From Adineta steineri (Eukaryota > Rotifera > Eurotatoria > Adinetida > Adinetidae): a stretch of DNA of 64,000 nt. The stretch spans positions 1,013,414 through 1,077,413 of the forward strand of contig CAJNOI010000011.1 of NCBI GenBank assembly GCA_905250115.1, read 5' to 3'. Each line of letters begins with the position of its first letter. The stretch's first letter is position 1. The translations under genes and the position numbers were made by a program. A model generated the notes under the pieces. It saw only the letters and a program-made list of their open reading frames with translations, searched no databases and had not been told where the DNA came from. This document shows positions 44,956-58,270 of this stretch, in pieces.

Positions 44956-47900
44956 TTTCTTAGAAAATAAAAAATATCTATATATTATATATATATATAC
45001 TCGTTTAATTGTATGCAAATCTTTTTCTTTGTCTTCTTCTTCTTCTTTTCTTTATTTATGAGAATATATCTGTTGGAATATGATATGTCTTTTCATTCTT
45101 TTTTTCTCTTACTTGTATAATTTTGTTTTTGTTCGTTTTATTTACTCTTTACTATTTTCTCTCTTGTTGGTTGATTGCGTTGTTTATTATGATTAAGTCT
45201 TTCACGCATGTGCACTATTTTATAGATATATATATATATATATACATATATGTGTGTGTTTAATAATGGTGCCTGACAGAGAGTTGTTTTTTTTTCTTTT
45301 TTTTTGTTAATTTGGATTATATTTGTTCAGTATAACAAAAGAATAAAGGATAGTTGATGCTAAATCTATATGATATTTATTTATGAGATAAAAAAAATCA
45401 ATTTTTATTCATACTTAAATATATCTTTTATTGTCTTTTGATGTATAAAGATAAAATTTCTAATAAAATACAAATGAATTGTAATCATAAGATTTAGTTA
45501 CATATTTATTAATTCATTTTGTTTTCATTTAATGCACAAAAAAGAACATGTTAAGTACATTTATATTCATCGAAATAAATCTAGTTACTACTGTGCAAAA
45601 ATTTATTCAAATAAATAATAACAGGCAGAAAGTAAAACTCCTCTATAATGACATTTTACAACTGTCGATTAAAGAGAGTAGATCTACTTTTGAATATCTG
45701 ACGGTTGAATGAATAAGATAACGAACTAAACCATATCATTATTGTCTCTTTTATTTGTTTTTCTAATTTTGAAAAGAAGTAAAAAAATAATCTCTGATAG
45801 AACTCTGTTTAGCCATTTTGAAATCAAGACAAAATGTCAGTTAGTTACAATTCCAGAGCAGATAGGATCGATATTGATTTGAAAATACCTAAATCTTGAC
45901 CATTTCAATGCGACATGATACTCTTTCTGTCTTAAAATACGATAAATGTACCGGTGCAGTATTTAATCTAGCGAGTGGGCGCCGCCCACCCAAAAAAGGA
46001 AACCTGGATAAAACACTGCACCGGTATCATTCTCGATTATTTTTTCGTTGGTTTAATAAATTGCATGTCTCTTTTTATAATTAACGCAAAAAAAAACGGA
46101 ATTATATTTTCATCTATTATTGATATAACAAAAGTGAAAGAAAGAAAACGTTTTTATTCGGTTGGCAATGAGAGATGATATCATCTAGGTATAATTTTTC
46201 TTTGTTACGACTCGTTTTTCTTTTTTTTGCAAGCGATTATTGTGCGCTCGCAGACATTCACACACAACAATTATTTTTGAGGTGAGCTTGAGTAACTTTT
46301 CTATACTTATAAAAAACGATAAGAGGAGAGCAGAACAAGAAAAAAGGGAAAAAGAAACAACAAAGAACATATATAAGGCACACGTATAGATTGTGTTGAC
46401 AGATGTTATTTTTAAAGAGGTTTGTAGAGAATGTTGTTTTTTTTTAATTTATTAGTTGTGATGTCAAAATAATAGTAGAAAAAAATGTTTATAATACAAT
46501 TGAAAATAGGTGATTTGCTTCTTTTTTTTGTTATAACAAAAAAAAACACAACCTTCATTTGACTTAAAGCATCAGATCAAAATACATAATGTACTTTTAT
46601 TGACTAACTTAATGATCAAGTGACGTAAGTAATCATATTCTTTAAGCAAGGTTATTTGTTCGAATTAGGAAAATATGAAAGATGATTGATTTCTCTTTTT
46701 TCTTATTGTTCATTTTAAAGTATAGGTAACTTCCTTTTTTTCTTGTTTAGAAAAAAAACACGTAAAACTTTCTTGAATCTTATAATTGAAATTAAGGTTA
46801 TAATAATAGAAATTATTTATTTAGCCTATATATTTTATTTAGTTAATACAAGTAAAAATTCTCGGTAATGTCTGCTTTAAAATAAATATTGATTATACAG
46901 TTCATTGAGTTATTCTTAGTGATGAACTTGTCTTATTTTATATCATTTCAAAGTTGAAATAAATAGCAAAAGACAAATAAGTCTATACATACATGCTATA
47001 AACTTTCAAGGTAGAGAAAAAGAAAAGAAAAAGAGAACGAGAATGAGAAAAGAAGAAAGAAAAAAGTGAAAATCCTATTAGCTTCCTTTTTCAAAACTAT
47101 TCCGTATAGAAAAATAGTCGAACGACATTGTGAAAAAAGAAGAAAAATCTTTATTATGACATATGCAAGCATCATGAGCATCATTTAAAGAAAAACATAC
47201 TTTTTTCTATATTTAATTTAATGCTTGCATAATGTATATTTATTTGATATGGTTTTCTTAATATATTCTATTGAAAAATATGTTTTATTACTATATTATT
47301 CAAGTGAGTTACTATGAATTTTGATGAAAACCACCTGTTACAGGTAAATTTTTTGATTAAAACTAAATGAAATAGATAAATTCATAGATTAGAGATTGAT
47401 TCAAGCGAAAAACTTTTTTTTATCTAGTTAAAAGGAAAAAGATAATTAAATCAAAATTCTGTTGTCAAGGACAGATATATGTTAATTTAGTTTCATACTT
47501 AAAAATATTTTTTTTTGTTTCAAATATTCTTAATAATTATTGTTCATTTCATTCATTCTCATCATCTTCAAATTAAATATTTTTATTCGCATGACTACTC
47601 GAATGAGACCTATTTTCATTAATAATAATCAAAAAAGTCTTATATGACGTTAATATCTCATTAGAAATAATTATCATGTATATATATATATATATTTATG
47701 TAGTTGTAATTGAGCATGATCTATTTTCTTTTCGATTTTTTTTTGTTTTTCTCAAAGAAGATGAAAAAATAAATTATGAAATCCATATAGTTGTTATAGA
47801 GGGTGGATATTTGTTGTCATCAATGTTGTTATATTGTTTTCTTTCTTTTCTCTTGACAACAGTCAGCCGCTAAATTATGTCATACACCTTCTATAGAATT

Positions 47901-48735
47901 GCGCTCTTAAGATGTCCTTTCTATCGGTCGTACAAGATGCTATTATATTTTCGCGAGCGCACGCGCGCACGTAATTATCGGAACAATATATATGCAGTGT
48001 TGCTATGCAACTGAGCCTATATGTTATGTTATTTAGAAAGAAAAAAAAGACAACTTATATTATAGATTGTTGAAAGATGACACATTTTTAGATTTTGACA
48101 CAAAAGTCAAGAAATAAGAAAGGAAAAGAACACGTTAAAAATGAGTCTATAATGCGCGATTGCTATACAAACAAATCGGTTTATAAAGTGAAGGTTGTAA
48201 TGATTCAAACTTCAATTATGAGTGCAAGAGTCGAATATCTTTCTTCAAAAATTAATCATCTATTTTTGTAACTTTCTATTTGAAATTAATTGAATTCTTT
48301 ATTTTCTTTTAATACATTTAATACTTCAAAAATAATAGATATTTATTATTTTTATGTATGTTCTCATTCGTTTTCTTTTTTATACTACATATATATGCAA
48401 TCATCACTATCGAATCGATAATATTGGTTGCTACATTTATTTAGTAACCTTACTAATGCTGTTTTATTAAACTATCTTGCAAATAAAATTATCTGATTAG
48501 AAATTGTTTTTTTTATTTTTCAAGTTGTCATAGCGTAGGAGTATATATAAAAGATAATAATAATCATATGGATTGAATTAAGTTTGTTAGAAGTATCGAA
48601 ACTATTCCAATTTCGTTTTCTTTCAGATATAAATGTTTTGCAATGATAATAATGACAATAAATCTTATCATAAATTCAATATTTAAGCATACGATTACTT
48701 GTAATTCCTGATTATATTCATTTCTATAATATAAA
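44956..48735. other. Long AT-rich intergenic region
   Basis: 3.8 kb with no supported gene. It contains a TA/TG microsatellite at about 45227-45259, a GC-richer hairpin structure (45949-46026, listed), purine-rich tracts at 46310-46360 and 47015-47075, and an alternating CG/CA tract at about 47952-47972. Frames such as 45896-46178 and 47676-47873 are low-complexity shadows. Confidence 0.4.
45949..46026. repeat. GC-rich nested inverted repeat
   Basis: TACCGGTGCAGT at 45949-45960 is the exact complement of 46015-46026. Within lies a second hairpin, GTGGGC-GCC-GCCCAC (45975-45989). The block stands out in a very AT-rich background. It may be a short mobile element of about 80 bp or a structured RNA or DNA element. 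Confidence 0.6.
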
Positions 48736-51464
48736 ATGACGACTGAATATGATCAACATCATGTTCAACGTGGAGGATATCAACAATATGATCAACAAAG
48801 ATATCAACAACATGAACAACATGGATATCAACAGCATGAACAACGTGCATATCCTCAATATGATCAACGTGATCAATATCAACAGCAACAACAACAATAT
48901 CCATCAGTCCCTGAACGTGGTCGAGCTATTCGATTAATGAGAAATGGAGATCCATATTTTACTGGTCGTACATTTGTTATTAATCAAAGAAAATATCCAA
49001 TGTTTGATGGTTTCTTAGATGATGCATCTCAATCCTTACGAGCTAATTTTGGAGCTGTTAGATGTATTTACACACCCAAACATGGTACACGATTAAAAGA
49101 TATGTCTGAATTTGAAGATCATCGTACTTATGTCGCAGCAGGTGGAGAAAGATTCAAAAAACTTCAGTAAATATCGTTTACAAAAAAAAATAAAATTTAT
49201 ATTATCTATTTTACAGTTATTTGGATATAGCAGATGGCAAACGCATTGCAACGAAAGGACAAATTCCACCAAAAGTAAATTTATAGAAATTTTTTTCTGA
49301 AGTCAGATTTGTCTTATATAAATCTGATTAAGATAAAACCTAATCTAGTTTTTAATATATATTCATATCTATTTATGAAATAGTATATAAAAGTTGACAA
49401 CAAAATACTCCTGTACTATATTAAATATTTCTGAATTGTCTTTTTTTTCTAGTTTCAACTTCCACCAGTTCGACGTATAGATGTGGAGGGACGCGCAATG
49501 AAATTATCTCGATCAGAAAATGTTATCATTTAGTAAATAAATTTTTTTTGTTATCTATTAGATTAAATCAATCTTCTTCTTTTTCCAGTGTATATCGAAA
49601 TGGTGATCCATTAACATTACCTGCTAAGATTCTTTTAGTTAAACCAACATTACAAAATTGGGAATCAGTTCTAGATGAAATTACAAAAAAAGTATCTCTA
49701 GCTTCTACTGCAGTATTAAAGTATATTCAATTCTATAGATAATATATACATGTTTAATTATTAAATATTTTAAGATTATATTCAATGAATGGAGATTTAT
49801 TAACATCAGGACAACAACTTGAATATAATGGAATGTATGTTGCAGCTGGAAAAGAACGTTTCAAACGTTTAGAATATCCAGATGCAAAATCATTTAGTGC
49901 AAATTCTTCACCAAAAATGTCAAGAAAATCGTAAGTAAAATATATTTAATGAATCAATTAATCTATAATGAGTATAATAATACAAATGATATATATTCAT
50001 TTGTTTAAATTAGATCAAAACATCAACTTTTTCCGTAAGTACGAGAAAGAGAGAGAGAGAAAAAAATCGATGTTAATTGAACGCAGCAAAACATAAAAGT
50101 AGCGTGTTTATTTACATCGATAAATATCTAACAATTATTATTGTTTCAATGTATTTTCTAACCAAAAAAATTGTGTATCGATCGTTAAAAAAAAACAAAA
50201 TAAATTCTCTCCTCATTATTTTCTAGTGTTCGTCCTCAAATAAAATTACCTTCATTACAAAGGAGGATAGATGATTCTAATATGCAACCAAGGTATTCTT
50301 CTTCAATACTACTATCTAATCTAATCAAATATAAAATTACTTAACAAGATCCATAACTTCTCTCAATAATACATAATCGTTATTTTATTCTTCTTCTTTT
50401 TTTTCAATTATATATTCAATTCTTATCACAATTGCTTTTTTTTCTCATTTAGATATATGAAATCTGATGGAACAAATACACATACAACTAATACAGCAAC
50501 TTCGTATGGAAGTACCGAGACTACTGGCCAGTATGTTTTTTTAGAGAGGAAATTTATATTGAAAAGAATGATGTTCCTTTTTTAAAGTCGACGTCCTGTT
50601 CGAGAAGAATATGATTTTTTTAATAACAAACCACAACAACATCGACGTGGTCCAATTAAAGAAATTGATCTTGATCGAGGTTATATTGCAGAAATAAACA
50701 AATAGAGTAAAATTATTATTTTTAGATGATGGTGGTATTTACAAAGGTCGATTGAATCATCGAGAACGTATTCGTGAAATTGATGATACACGTGATACAA
50801 AAGTTGATTTACCAGTTGATCATAGACAAGTTGAAACTGTTAAAGACGAACAAATTTTTGGAAATAATGAAGTATGTTAAGAAACTAATTAATAAAAAAA
50901 TTCTATCGTTTCTTTTTTTTACCAATTAAGAAAATGCCTCGCCGTCATCCACAAACGATGAATCAATCATTTTCTGATACTCGTCACAAACCAATCAAAG
51001 TATACACTAATTCTTGTTTTTTTGAAAATGAAATTTTCTAAATATTTATTTTATTTTTTTAAGAGTCCATTAAAGAATTATAATAATGACGATAATCGAT
51101 ATCCATCTAATAATAATTATAATCATCATACTGCTATACCAATTGATGATAATCATTTTGATCAACATTCACCAAGTTTCGAACGTCGACAATCATTTGT
51201 AACATCAAATACAGTGGTATGTTTCATTTCGAATAGAATATTTTCTTTTTTCTAATATCTACTAACTGAATATTAACATGTGTGCATGCTTATTCGCATT
51301 AATAGGCTAATAAAATCAATGAAGATCAAGCTGCTACAATCATTCAGTCACATGTTCGTGGTTATCTAACACGTAAACAGTCTCAACAAAGTCAAATTCA
51401 TGGTAAGGAACGTAATGGATATCAATATTGTCAACCATCACAAGTAATTGAGTTGAATGCTTAG
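48736..51464 (+). CDS. Two-domain doublecortin-family protein with IQ motif
   Basis: Thirteen exons: 48736-49166, 49217-49274, 49453-49532, 49589-49720, 49775-49930, 50014-50034, 50227-50292, 50453-50530, 50588-50679, 50726-50871, 50931-50999, 51064-51216, 51306-51464; total 1641 nt, 546 residues. A Gln/Tyr/His-rich leader (1-55) precedes DCX domain 1 (IRLMRNGDPYFTGRTFVIN; FDGFLDDASQSL; GAVRCIYTPKHGTRL; YVAAGGERFKKL) and DCX domain 2 (YRNGDPLTLPAKILLVKP; WESVLDEITKKVSL; LYSMNGDLL; YVAAGKERFKRLEY). The disordered C-terminal half ends in a calmodulin-type IQ motif (AATIIQSHVRGYLTRKQ). DCX domains bind and stabilise microtubules, in neurons or cilia. Exon 6 is a 21-nt microexon. The IQ motif suggests calcium/calmodulin control; this is inferred. 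Confidence 0.92.
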
Positions 51465-53904
51465 CTTATAAATTAACCCCTGCTTAGTGTGATGAAATAC
51501 TTTAAAAATAAAATCTAATATTTTGTTTAAATAAAAAATTTCATCTCTTCTAATCAATAAATTATTCTAGACTTCTTCGGAATCATCGATCTATAATCGA
51601 AAATTCTTATGAAAAAAATAAAAACATCTAGTATGGAAGTATGAATCTTTATGTGCACATTTATTTTTTCTTAGAATTTTTATAACGCTTTTGCAGAGAA
51701 ACGAGGGGCACATATTAATTTAATATAAATACGATAATTATTTATAATATTTTTCTATTTTTAGAGTGACTATAACAATAATAATGATTATGCATAATAT
51801 TTTTATTTTGACAAATTTTTTTGGCTAAAATAAATTTTTCAATAGATGTTGTATATACATCGAATGACTTATTTTATTGTTTTTTTTATATAATCAGAAG
51901 AAGAAATATATCTTATTGTATTTGTTCTTCTTTATAATTTTCCTTTTATTTTATTCATATCTTTTTTGTCTGTTAATTGAACATTGTCTTTGCTGTAGCC
52001 ATTATACAAATGCTTTGAAACAGTAAATAATGGCACTGGCAGCTTTTAAAAAATAATAATCATTGTCATTTTATTTATATATTCATATGTTTACTTGCAT
52101 AGAAAGTAGAGTGTTTTTCTTATAAGTTTTATATCGAAAACTCAAAAAAATAGGAAAGAGTGATATTTGGATGAAATTCAATTAGTGGTACTTATATTTT
52201 TGAGTACATTCATGTTATTCCAATTAAGATTGAACTTTATCGTTTTATAAACATGTACTTAGCGGGATACATGATTTGTTGTTTTTATTGAGTAATACAA
52301 TACGGATGAAATGATCATTTCTAGTTGATATAATTCAAATAGTTGGAAACAATAATATTTACCAATTAGTCACGAATCCTAATGCATTAATAATATTTTC
52401 GGTATTAGTTCAGGGACATAGGCAGAGAGGATGTACCCTCCAAGGCCAAAAAATATTTAGAGGTGAATACTCGTAAATAACCTTGTACCGAGATAAAAAA
52501 AAAGTATTTTAGCGTTGGTGTGCAATCCCTCTCCCCCTCATGTAAAATTCTTGGTTAGGCCTCTGTATCTACTCTCGCCTACCGAACCTCAATTTAATAC
52601 AGACTTTAGTTTAGTCAACTCCTCTTTCAAACTAAACTAAATGGGTATATTATTACAATAAAAATATTTGTATGTATTACTAGATAAATTATATCGATAG
52701 TAAATTTTGGACTTGTTTAATTATCTTTGCATACCATTAACTCGAATAATGTTTGAAAATTCTAAAATTTGTTATTTGTCTGTAACTTATATTTTACTAA
52801 GACTATTTAATTGACTAAATATTCTTTTAACAAATTAAAAACATACTTGTTCTTATGCATTTTGACACGCTCTATTCATCCGTTATGAAAAAGTAAACTA
52901 ACTTTAATTGAAATTTTGTATTATCGTTACTTCAAACATTCGAATAACTGACTCATTCATTTAACGACAGGTATTTTGGTCTAACATAAAATCTATCCTA
53001 CTTTCTTTAGATATAAAACACACTATAATTTATTGATGAATATACTTCATTGATTTATTTAACACCTTTGAGTATTGAATTATTCATATGTGAGAACTTT
53101 TCTTTAAATAATCAGTAGGACATTAATTTTTTTTCTATAAAACAGAAATTAATATTAGAAGATTTACTCAATTTTTTCTTAACATATGCTTATCTTATTT
53201 ATCAACAAACGGAATTATATTGTTATGTTTATGTTGATAAATAATATGATGACAAAACAGTCGCATATGTTGTTAAGAGAAAACTATATGTCATGTTATT
53301 GTTTCATCCTTCCAAAGTGCAAGCATAATAATCGCGTTAATCGTATTTACTTTTTTTTTCTCTTTTCGACAAAAAAACAAAGTTATGAATATGTGTGCGA
53401 AGCATGATAGCGTGATGTGAGTGGGAAAAAAATGTGACAGAACACAACAAAATCGATGTCTGCTGGGGAAAAACCAACAGTTAAAAAAATGTACAGAAAC
53501 GAAAAAGTAAATAAGTTAAGGCAACTTTTAAGCTAAAGTATGAGAACAAAAGAAGAATTGAAATTAATGATGATATTCAAAAAGAATGAAGATGATAAAT
53601 AGAGACATGACAACTATGTATAAATATATAAGGAGGGAAAGAAGAACATACGAGAGTATAGGTGATGTTTAGTAATGTTACGGGGGGGCATGCACATTTA
53701 CATGCACCCCCAACCGTTGCATTTTAACAGCGTATGTAAAGCTGTTCTTTTTTTTTATACGTCAACTATTGATTGCGAGACGTCTACAATTGGTCGTGAA
53801 GTTTTCTTTTCTTCTCGCATTCTTTTTTTTCTTCCTATTTTTTAAATTTGAAATATAAACTTTGTGTGTCACATTTCAAAACATTGATATCCAATTCAAT
53901 TTCA
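51465..53904. other. Intergenic region
   Basis: AT-rich. A GC-richer patch at about 52409-52600 (GGGACATAGGCAGAGAGG, later TTAGGCCTCTGTATCTACTC in roughly inverted relation) may be a transposon remnant. A G/C hairpin lies at 53684-53711. The frame at 53186-53407 has no support. Confidence 0.35.
53684..53711. repeat. G-run / C-run hairpin upstream of the first arrestin gene
   Basis: Five G of a seven-G run, then CATG, an 8-base loop, CATG, two bases, and five C. It lies about 190 bp before the proposed start codon. It could be a transcribed hairpin or a chance structure. Confidence 0.4.
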
Positions 53905-55020
53905 ATGGGCGCAAGTGAAAGTGCAGAAATTCGAGTTTCGTTTGATCGTTCAACTTTATTCTATTACACTGGTGAAAATATACTAGGCAATATTTTATTT
54001 CATAATACACATGAAAAATTAGCATTAGACGAAATTTTTCTTGAATTTATTGGTGAACTTGGATATACAACAAGAGAGACAAGGCGTCGACATGACAGTA
54101 ATGGACGATCTCATACAGAACACTTCACCGAATATCATCGAATACCATTTACAAGTCATCGTATTCCAGTTGTTCGACCTCAATATGGACAAGTATATAT
54201 ATATATTCAATAATTATTCAATATTTCTTAACTATTTTCTTTCTAGCGTGAAGTAACTCTCTATCGTGGTGATTATTCATGGCCATTTGAATTTACTCTC
54301 CCTCAATGTTTACCGCCAACATCAATTCCAATGTCAGTCGCATATCCTTATGTAAAATATTATATGCGTATTGTTCTTGATAAACCATGGTATAAACCAA
54401 ATGCTAAACAAATCTATGCATTGACAATATTTCCACGTGTTAATATTCATCAACTAATGAATGCTCAATTACCTGTACCTCTTTCACAAACAAATAGAAA
54501 AAAAGTTCATTTACAAGGACGTCTTCTTCAAACTGGTGTTACACCTGGTGAAAAATTATCATTAGAAATTAATCTTGACAATCCAAAATGTGCCGAAATC
54601 AAACGAATTGAAGCAACACTTATTCAACATCGACAAATTGCTCATAGTCAACAATCAGAAGTTATATTTCGAATGAATCTACCTGATTTTTCTGAATTTA
54701 ATGGAACTAATTTTCGTAGAACTTTTGAATTACATTTACCTACTGAGTATTTATCGCCTACGTATACATATTCATCACAGTGTCCTGGTGCATTATTTAC
54801 TGTTGCTTTTCATTATGAACTTAAATTAGATGTTAAAGTACGAGGATTATTTACTGATTTTAAAGTAAGTGTACCAGTTATTGTTGGTACAGAAACAATG
54901 TCTGATGATCCACCACTAGTAAATAGGTTTGTTGAAACAATAATGCCAAGTGCTCCAGCATATGATTATGATGAACCACCACCAAGTTACGATTCAATAA
55001 TTGCAAAAATTAAACAATAA
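53905..55020 (+). CDS. Arrestin-domain protein (ARRDC-like) with PPxY motif
   Basis: Exons 53905-54192 (96 codons) and 54247-55020 encode 353 residues. The start MGASESAE is chosen because it aligns with MGVGKSTT of the tandem paralogue at 58271; an upstream in-frame ATG at 53848 would add 19 residues. The arrestin N-domain has FDRSTLFYYTGENILGNILF and ending HRIPF..HRIPVVRPQYG. The C-domain has LLQTGVTPGEKLSLEINLDN and IKRIEATLIQHRQIA. The C-terminus carries a PPxY motif (EPPPSYDS), the docking site for NEDD4-family ubiquitin ligases. Alpha-arrestins act as adaptors for ubiquitination and endocytosis of membrane proteins. The paralogue's first exon is also exactly 288 nt, so this is a tandem duplication. 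Confidence 0.9.
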
Positions 55021-58000
55021 AAGCTAGACATTATTCTAGTTGTATGCCTCCGTCGTGATCCACTTTTTATTCATTGTATTTATTATGATGACACGAAACT
55101 GTAAAAAAGATAAGATTGTGATAATTTGAGATATATAGTAATAAATAAAATGCATTTATTCGCAAAGAATAATTTTCATATTTCAAAGATGAAACTCTTA
55201 AGATCAAAGTTGTTTTATATGTAAAAGGATTGTTACAGTCATACATGATCGATAATTAAGATAAAAAGTACATTCAACAAGATGCCTCTCAGATGCCTGA
55301 TAAAATACCATTCCGATTAAAATAGAGGATTTTTATAAACTAATTTTGATGTTTAAAATGTATATAAAATAATATAGAATTTGAAGGTAATGTCAGCATT
55401 TCGCAATACTTATTTGTTTGTTTTTTAATGACTCATCGTTTTTTCTCACACAATCATATGTGAAAAATGACATTATATAAACATATTTTATGCCTATTCA
55501 AATATATTAATAAAAACATTTTGAGTCATAGCTTCAAACGACTAGCTGTCTACTTGTTAGAACGATTGAAGAGTTATCAAAATATATTTTATTATGTTAA
55601 AAATAAAGTATAAACAAAGAATGTGTGAATATCATTAGAACATATTTTTCTAATTCGTCATATATATAACTTATACAGTAATTATTCATTAAAATATCAA
55701 TCCGATGTTTATTATTTTATGTTTTTTCAAGAATTTCTATTCAAACTAACAGAACAACATATCATTTATTCCTGTTCTACATACATTATCGACTCGCTAA
55801 TTTTTTTGTAAAAAAAGACACGATTTACAAAAATATAACGGATGTTGCATAAAGAATGGTGCTGTTAGTATTTTTGAGATTTCTCCTATATTATCTATTT
55901 GACTGAAATACTTTCTTATCAAAAGATAGTGCTTGGAACTCTTCACTATGTAAGATATATTGAAAAAGATGAAATGTAACGAGTTGAGCGTTATGAATGA
56001 TCACGCTTTCCTTCCTATCACCTTATTAAATAAACTAAAACATACCAAACGATGTAGCGTGAAAAGCTTCACAATTTGAAAAAAAAGTTATAAAAAGACG
56101 CACTAGGAAAATACCAATTCACCATGAATTAAAAATAAGTATCATTTTTACACGGTCGAAATCCAATCCCTCAAACTTTTGTCTATTTCGAAAAAAAAGT
56201 GTAGCTTTAAATTAATCTTTTGATAAGAAACGTGTTTTCATCAAACGGGTAGGATAGAAGAAATTTTTTATGTGACAGTCTCTATATTTTTAACTAAATT
56301 AATTGAATAAACAAAATACTAAGATTTACTATTTTCTTGGTTATGCTAACACTAATAATATTTTCATATATTAGTCTTTTGTATTTACAAGATATATAAG
56401 AAGCAAGATAAATGTTTAATTGTAAAATAATCTTTTAAAGAAAAATGTTCCTACTGAAATTCAATGTTCTATCATAACATTCATTTAATTCGTACAAATG
56501 TGACTAATCATCAAGGATCTAATGAAAAAGAATTATCAGAAGTTTCTGATTTATTCATTTCACATTTTCTATCATGGGTATATATAAATACGATATAATT
56601 TGTGATCTATTACATGTTACTATTGTCGATTATACACCGAAATTTAACATGAAACTTCGAGGAACATGTATTAATATCACTGTTGAGTCCGAAATGATTT
56701 TGACAAAAATTTAAATTTATCAGAAATTGTAAAAATTTAAAATGTTTATAAACCGGATCGAAGTTGGTAATTTGACAAGTCTAGAAATTCAAAACTATCT
56801 AAATGCCCACTACGAATTCGAGATAATAGTGCTTTTAAATTTGGTAATATCATATTTCACCATGAGGATGTTGTATACTCATATTGACATTTGAAATGAT
56901 AAAGATAAGTTAATCACTTTGGTTTATCAATCAGTTCAAAATTCGTAAACTGATTTGATGCTTATACAATATACTCTCATTTATTTATCCAATATTCGTT
57001 TAGAAACAAGCTAGATTTATAAATGGAGTAGATGTTTATAAATCAGATTTATAAATAGGCCCGATTTATAAACACCAGAATATTTATAACTATTTTAAAT
57101 TTTCGGTTGAAAAATTTATGATTTATAAACCAATATAAATAAATCGATTTATAAATAGCCTACTTTCGGACTCAATAGTGATTAATATAGTTGTAAATAT
57201 ATCGAACATTTTTAATCCTTTAGCAGCGGATGCAGTATCTAAACTACTTCGAATATTATAGTACTCTAGACGATCAGATATAATCTCCTTCAATATGTGT
57301 GATACGAACTATGATGTTCGACGGTACGAAACAGAACAGAACTAGTTTCACGCTTCATCACGCTCTGCAGTATCTAGTTTTTTTAGAGAAACTTGAAGTA
57401 GTATATATGACACGCCCATCTACAGAACAGTAAGAAATTATTACCATTGAACTATTATAAATCAATGATTACAAATAGAATCTAGAATTTAAATAAAATA
57501 GTTAACTTTCTATTATTATCTTAATATATATGTGATTATATTTTGTAAATAAAACTCTATTTAATACTAAACTATTATTTTAATAATTATATTCGATGGA
57601 GTATTGCTCTCTTACAACAACAGATAATAAATACTAAACTTATATTCTTTGATCGATTTTATATAATAACATTGGAATATTATAATATATATTCATGCAA
57701 ATATTGTTGTTTATTTTTAAAATCTTTTATATCAATAAAATTATTTCTATATGTTCTAGCTATGTACGAAACAAAAAAAAAGTAGCCAAAAAATATTTTA
57801 TTTAATTATCCAAGTTATGAAAAATAATTATTTTTTATTAATGATTTCTATCGATTTTACCTAGCTTCATTTCATATTATATATGCAATAGAAACGCGTG
57901 ATTGAAGGCGTGGTTAAAAATATGATGTATTCTGTGATTTATTAGCCATATTTTGATTTGCTTTAACGATATGCTTCATAAAGTTAATAACGTTATATCT

Positions 58001-58270
58001 GCTTACCTGTTGACGTTATTCTCTTCTAGCCTATTCTTGATGTTGATGTTTAAATAAAGTGTATTGAGTAATGTAGAATAAGCATCATCGTCATCTGTAT
58101 AACATATCAACTGTCATCATGTATATAGATGCACTAAAAAATACCTATAATTTTTAAATAGTTGCTGATGCATAGCTTTTCTCCTACGCAATATAAGCAT
58201 TTTTTTTTCTATTGTTTAAGACCGACTACATAGTTTATATTTTTCATAATCATATACAAAAGCAAACACA
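55021..58270. other. Intergenic region between the tandem arrestin genes
   Basis: AT-rich and without a supported gene. It contains the hAT-like MITE at 56678-57180. A short coding-like stretch at about 56505-56578 (GSNEKELSEVSDLFISHF) ends at a GT donor-like site and may be a gene fragment. Confidence 0.4.
56678..57180. mobile_element. 503-bp non-autonomous DNA transposon (hAT-like MITE) with 8-bp TSD
   Basis: The element begins CACTGTTGAGTCCGAAA and ends with the complement of CACTATTGAGTCCGAAA; the 17-bp ends differ at one base. It is flanked on both sides by the same 8 bases, ATTAATAT (56670-56677 and 57181-57188). An 8-bp target duplication with short CA-starting ends is typical of the hAT superfamily. 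The interior has no transposase frame. Near the right end the word ATTTATAAA is repeated at least six times, a possible transposase-binding cluster. Confidence 0.9.

Noticed and set aside
45896-46178. Overlapping short plus-strand frames
   Set aside because: They span the GC-rich hairpin element and have no consistent frame or domain.
48749-48937. Asn/Ile-rich frame overlapping the start of the doublecortin gene
   Set aside because: Shadow of the Gln/Tyr/His repeat leader in another frame.
52409-52600. GC-richer patch with weak inverted ends
   Set aside because: Inverted similarity is too weak by eye to call a mobile element.
53848-53904. Upstream in-frame ATG of the first arrestin gene
   Set aside because: The extra 19 residues have no match in the tandem paralogue, whose start aligns with 53905.
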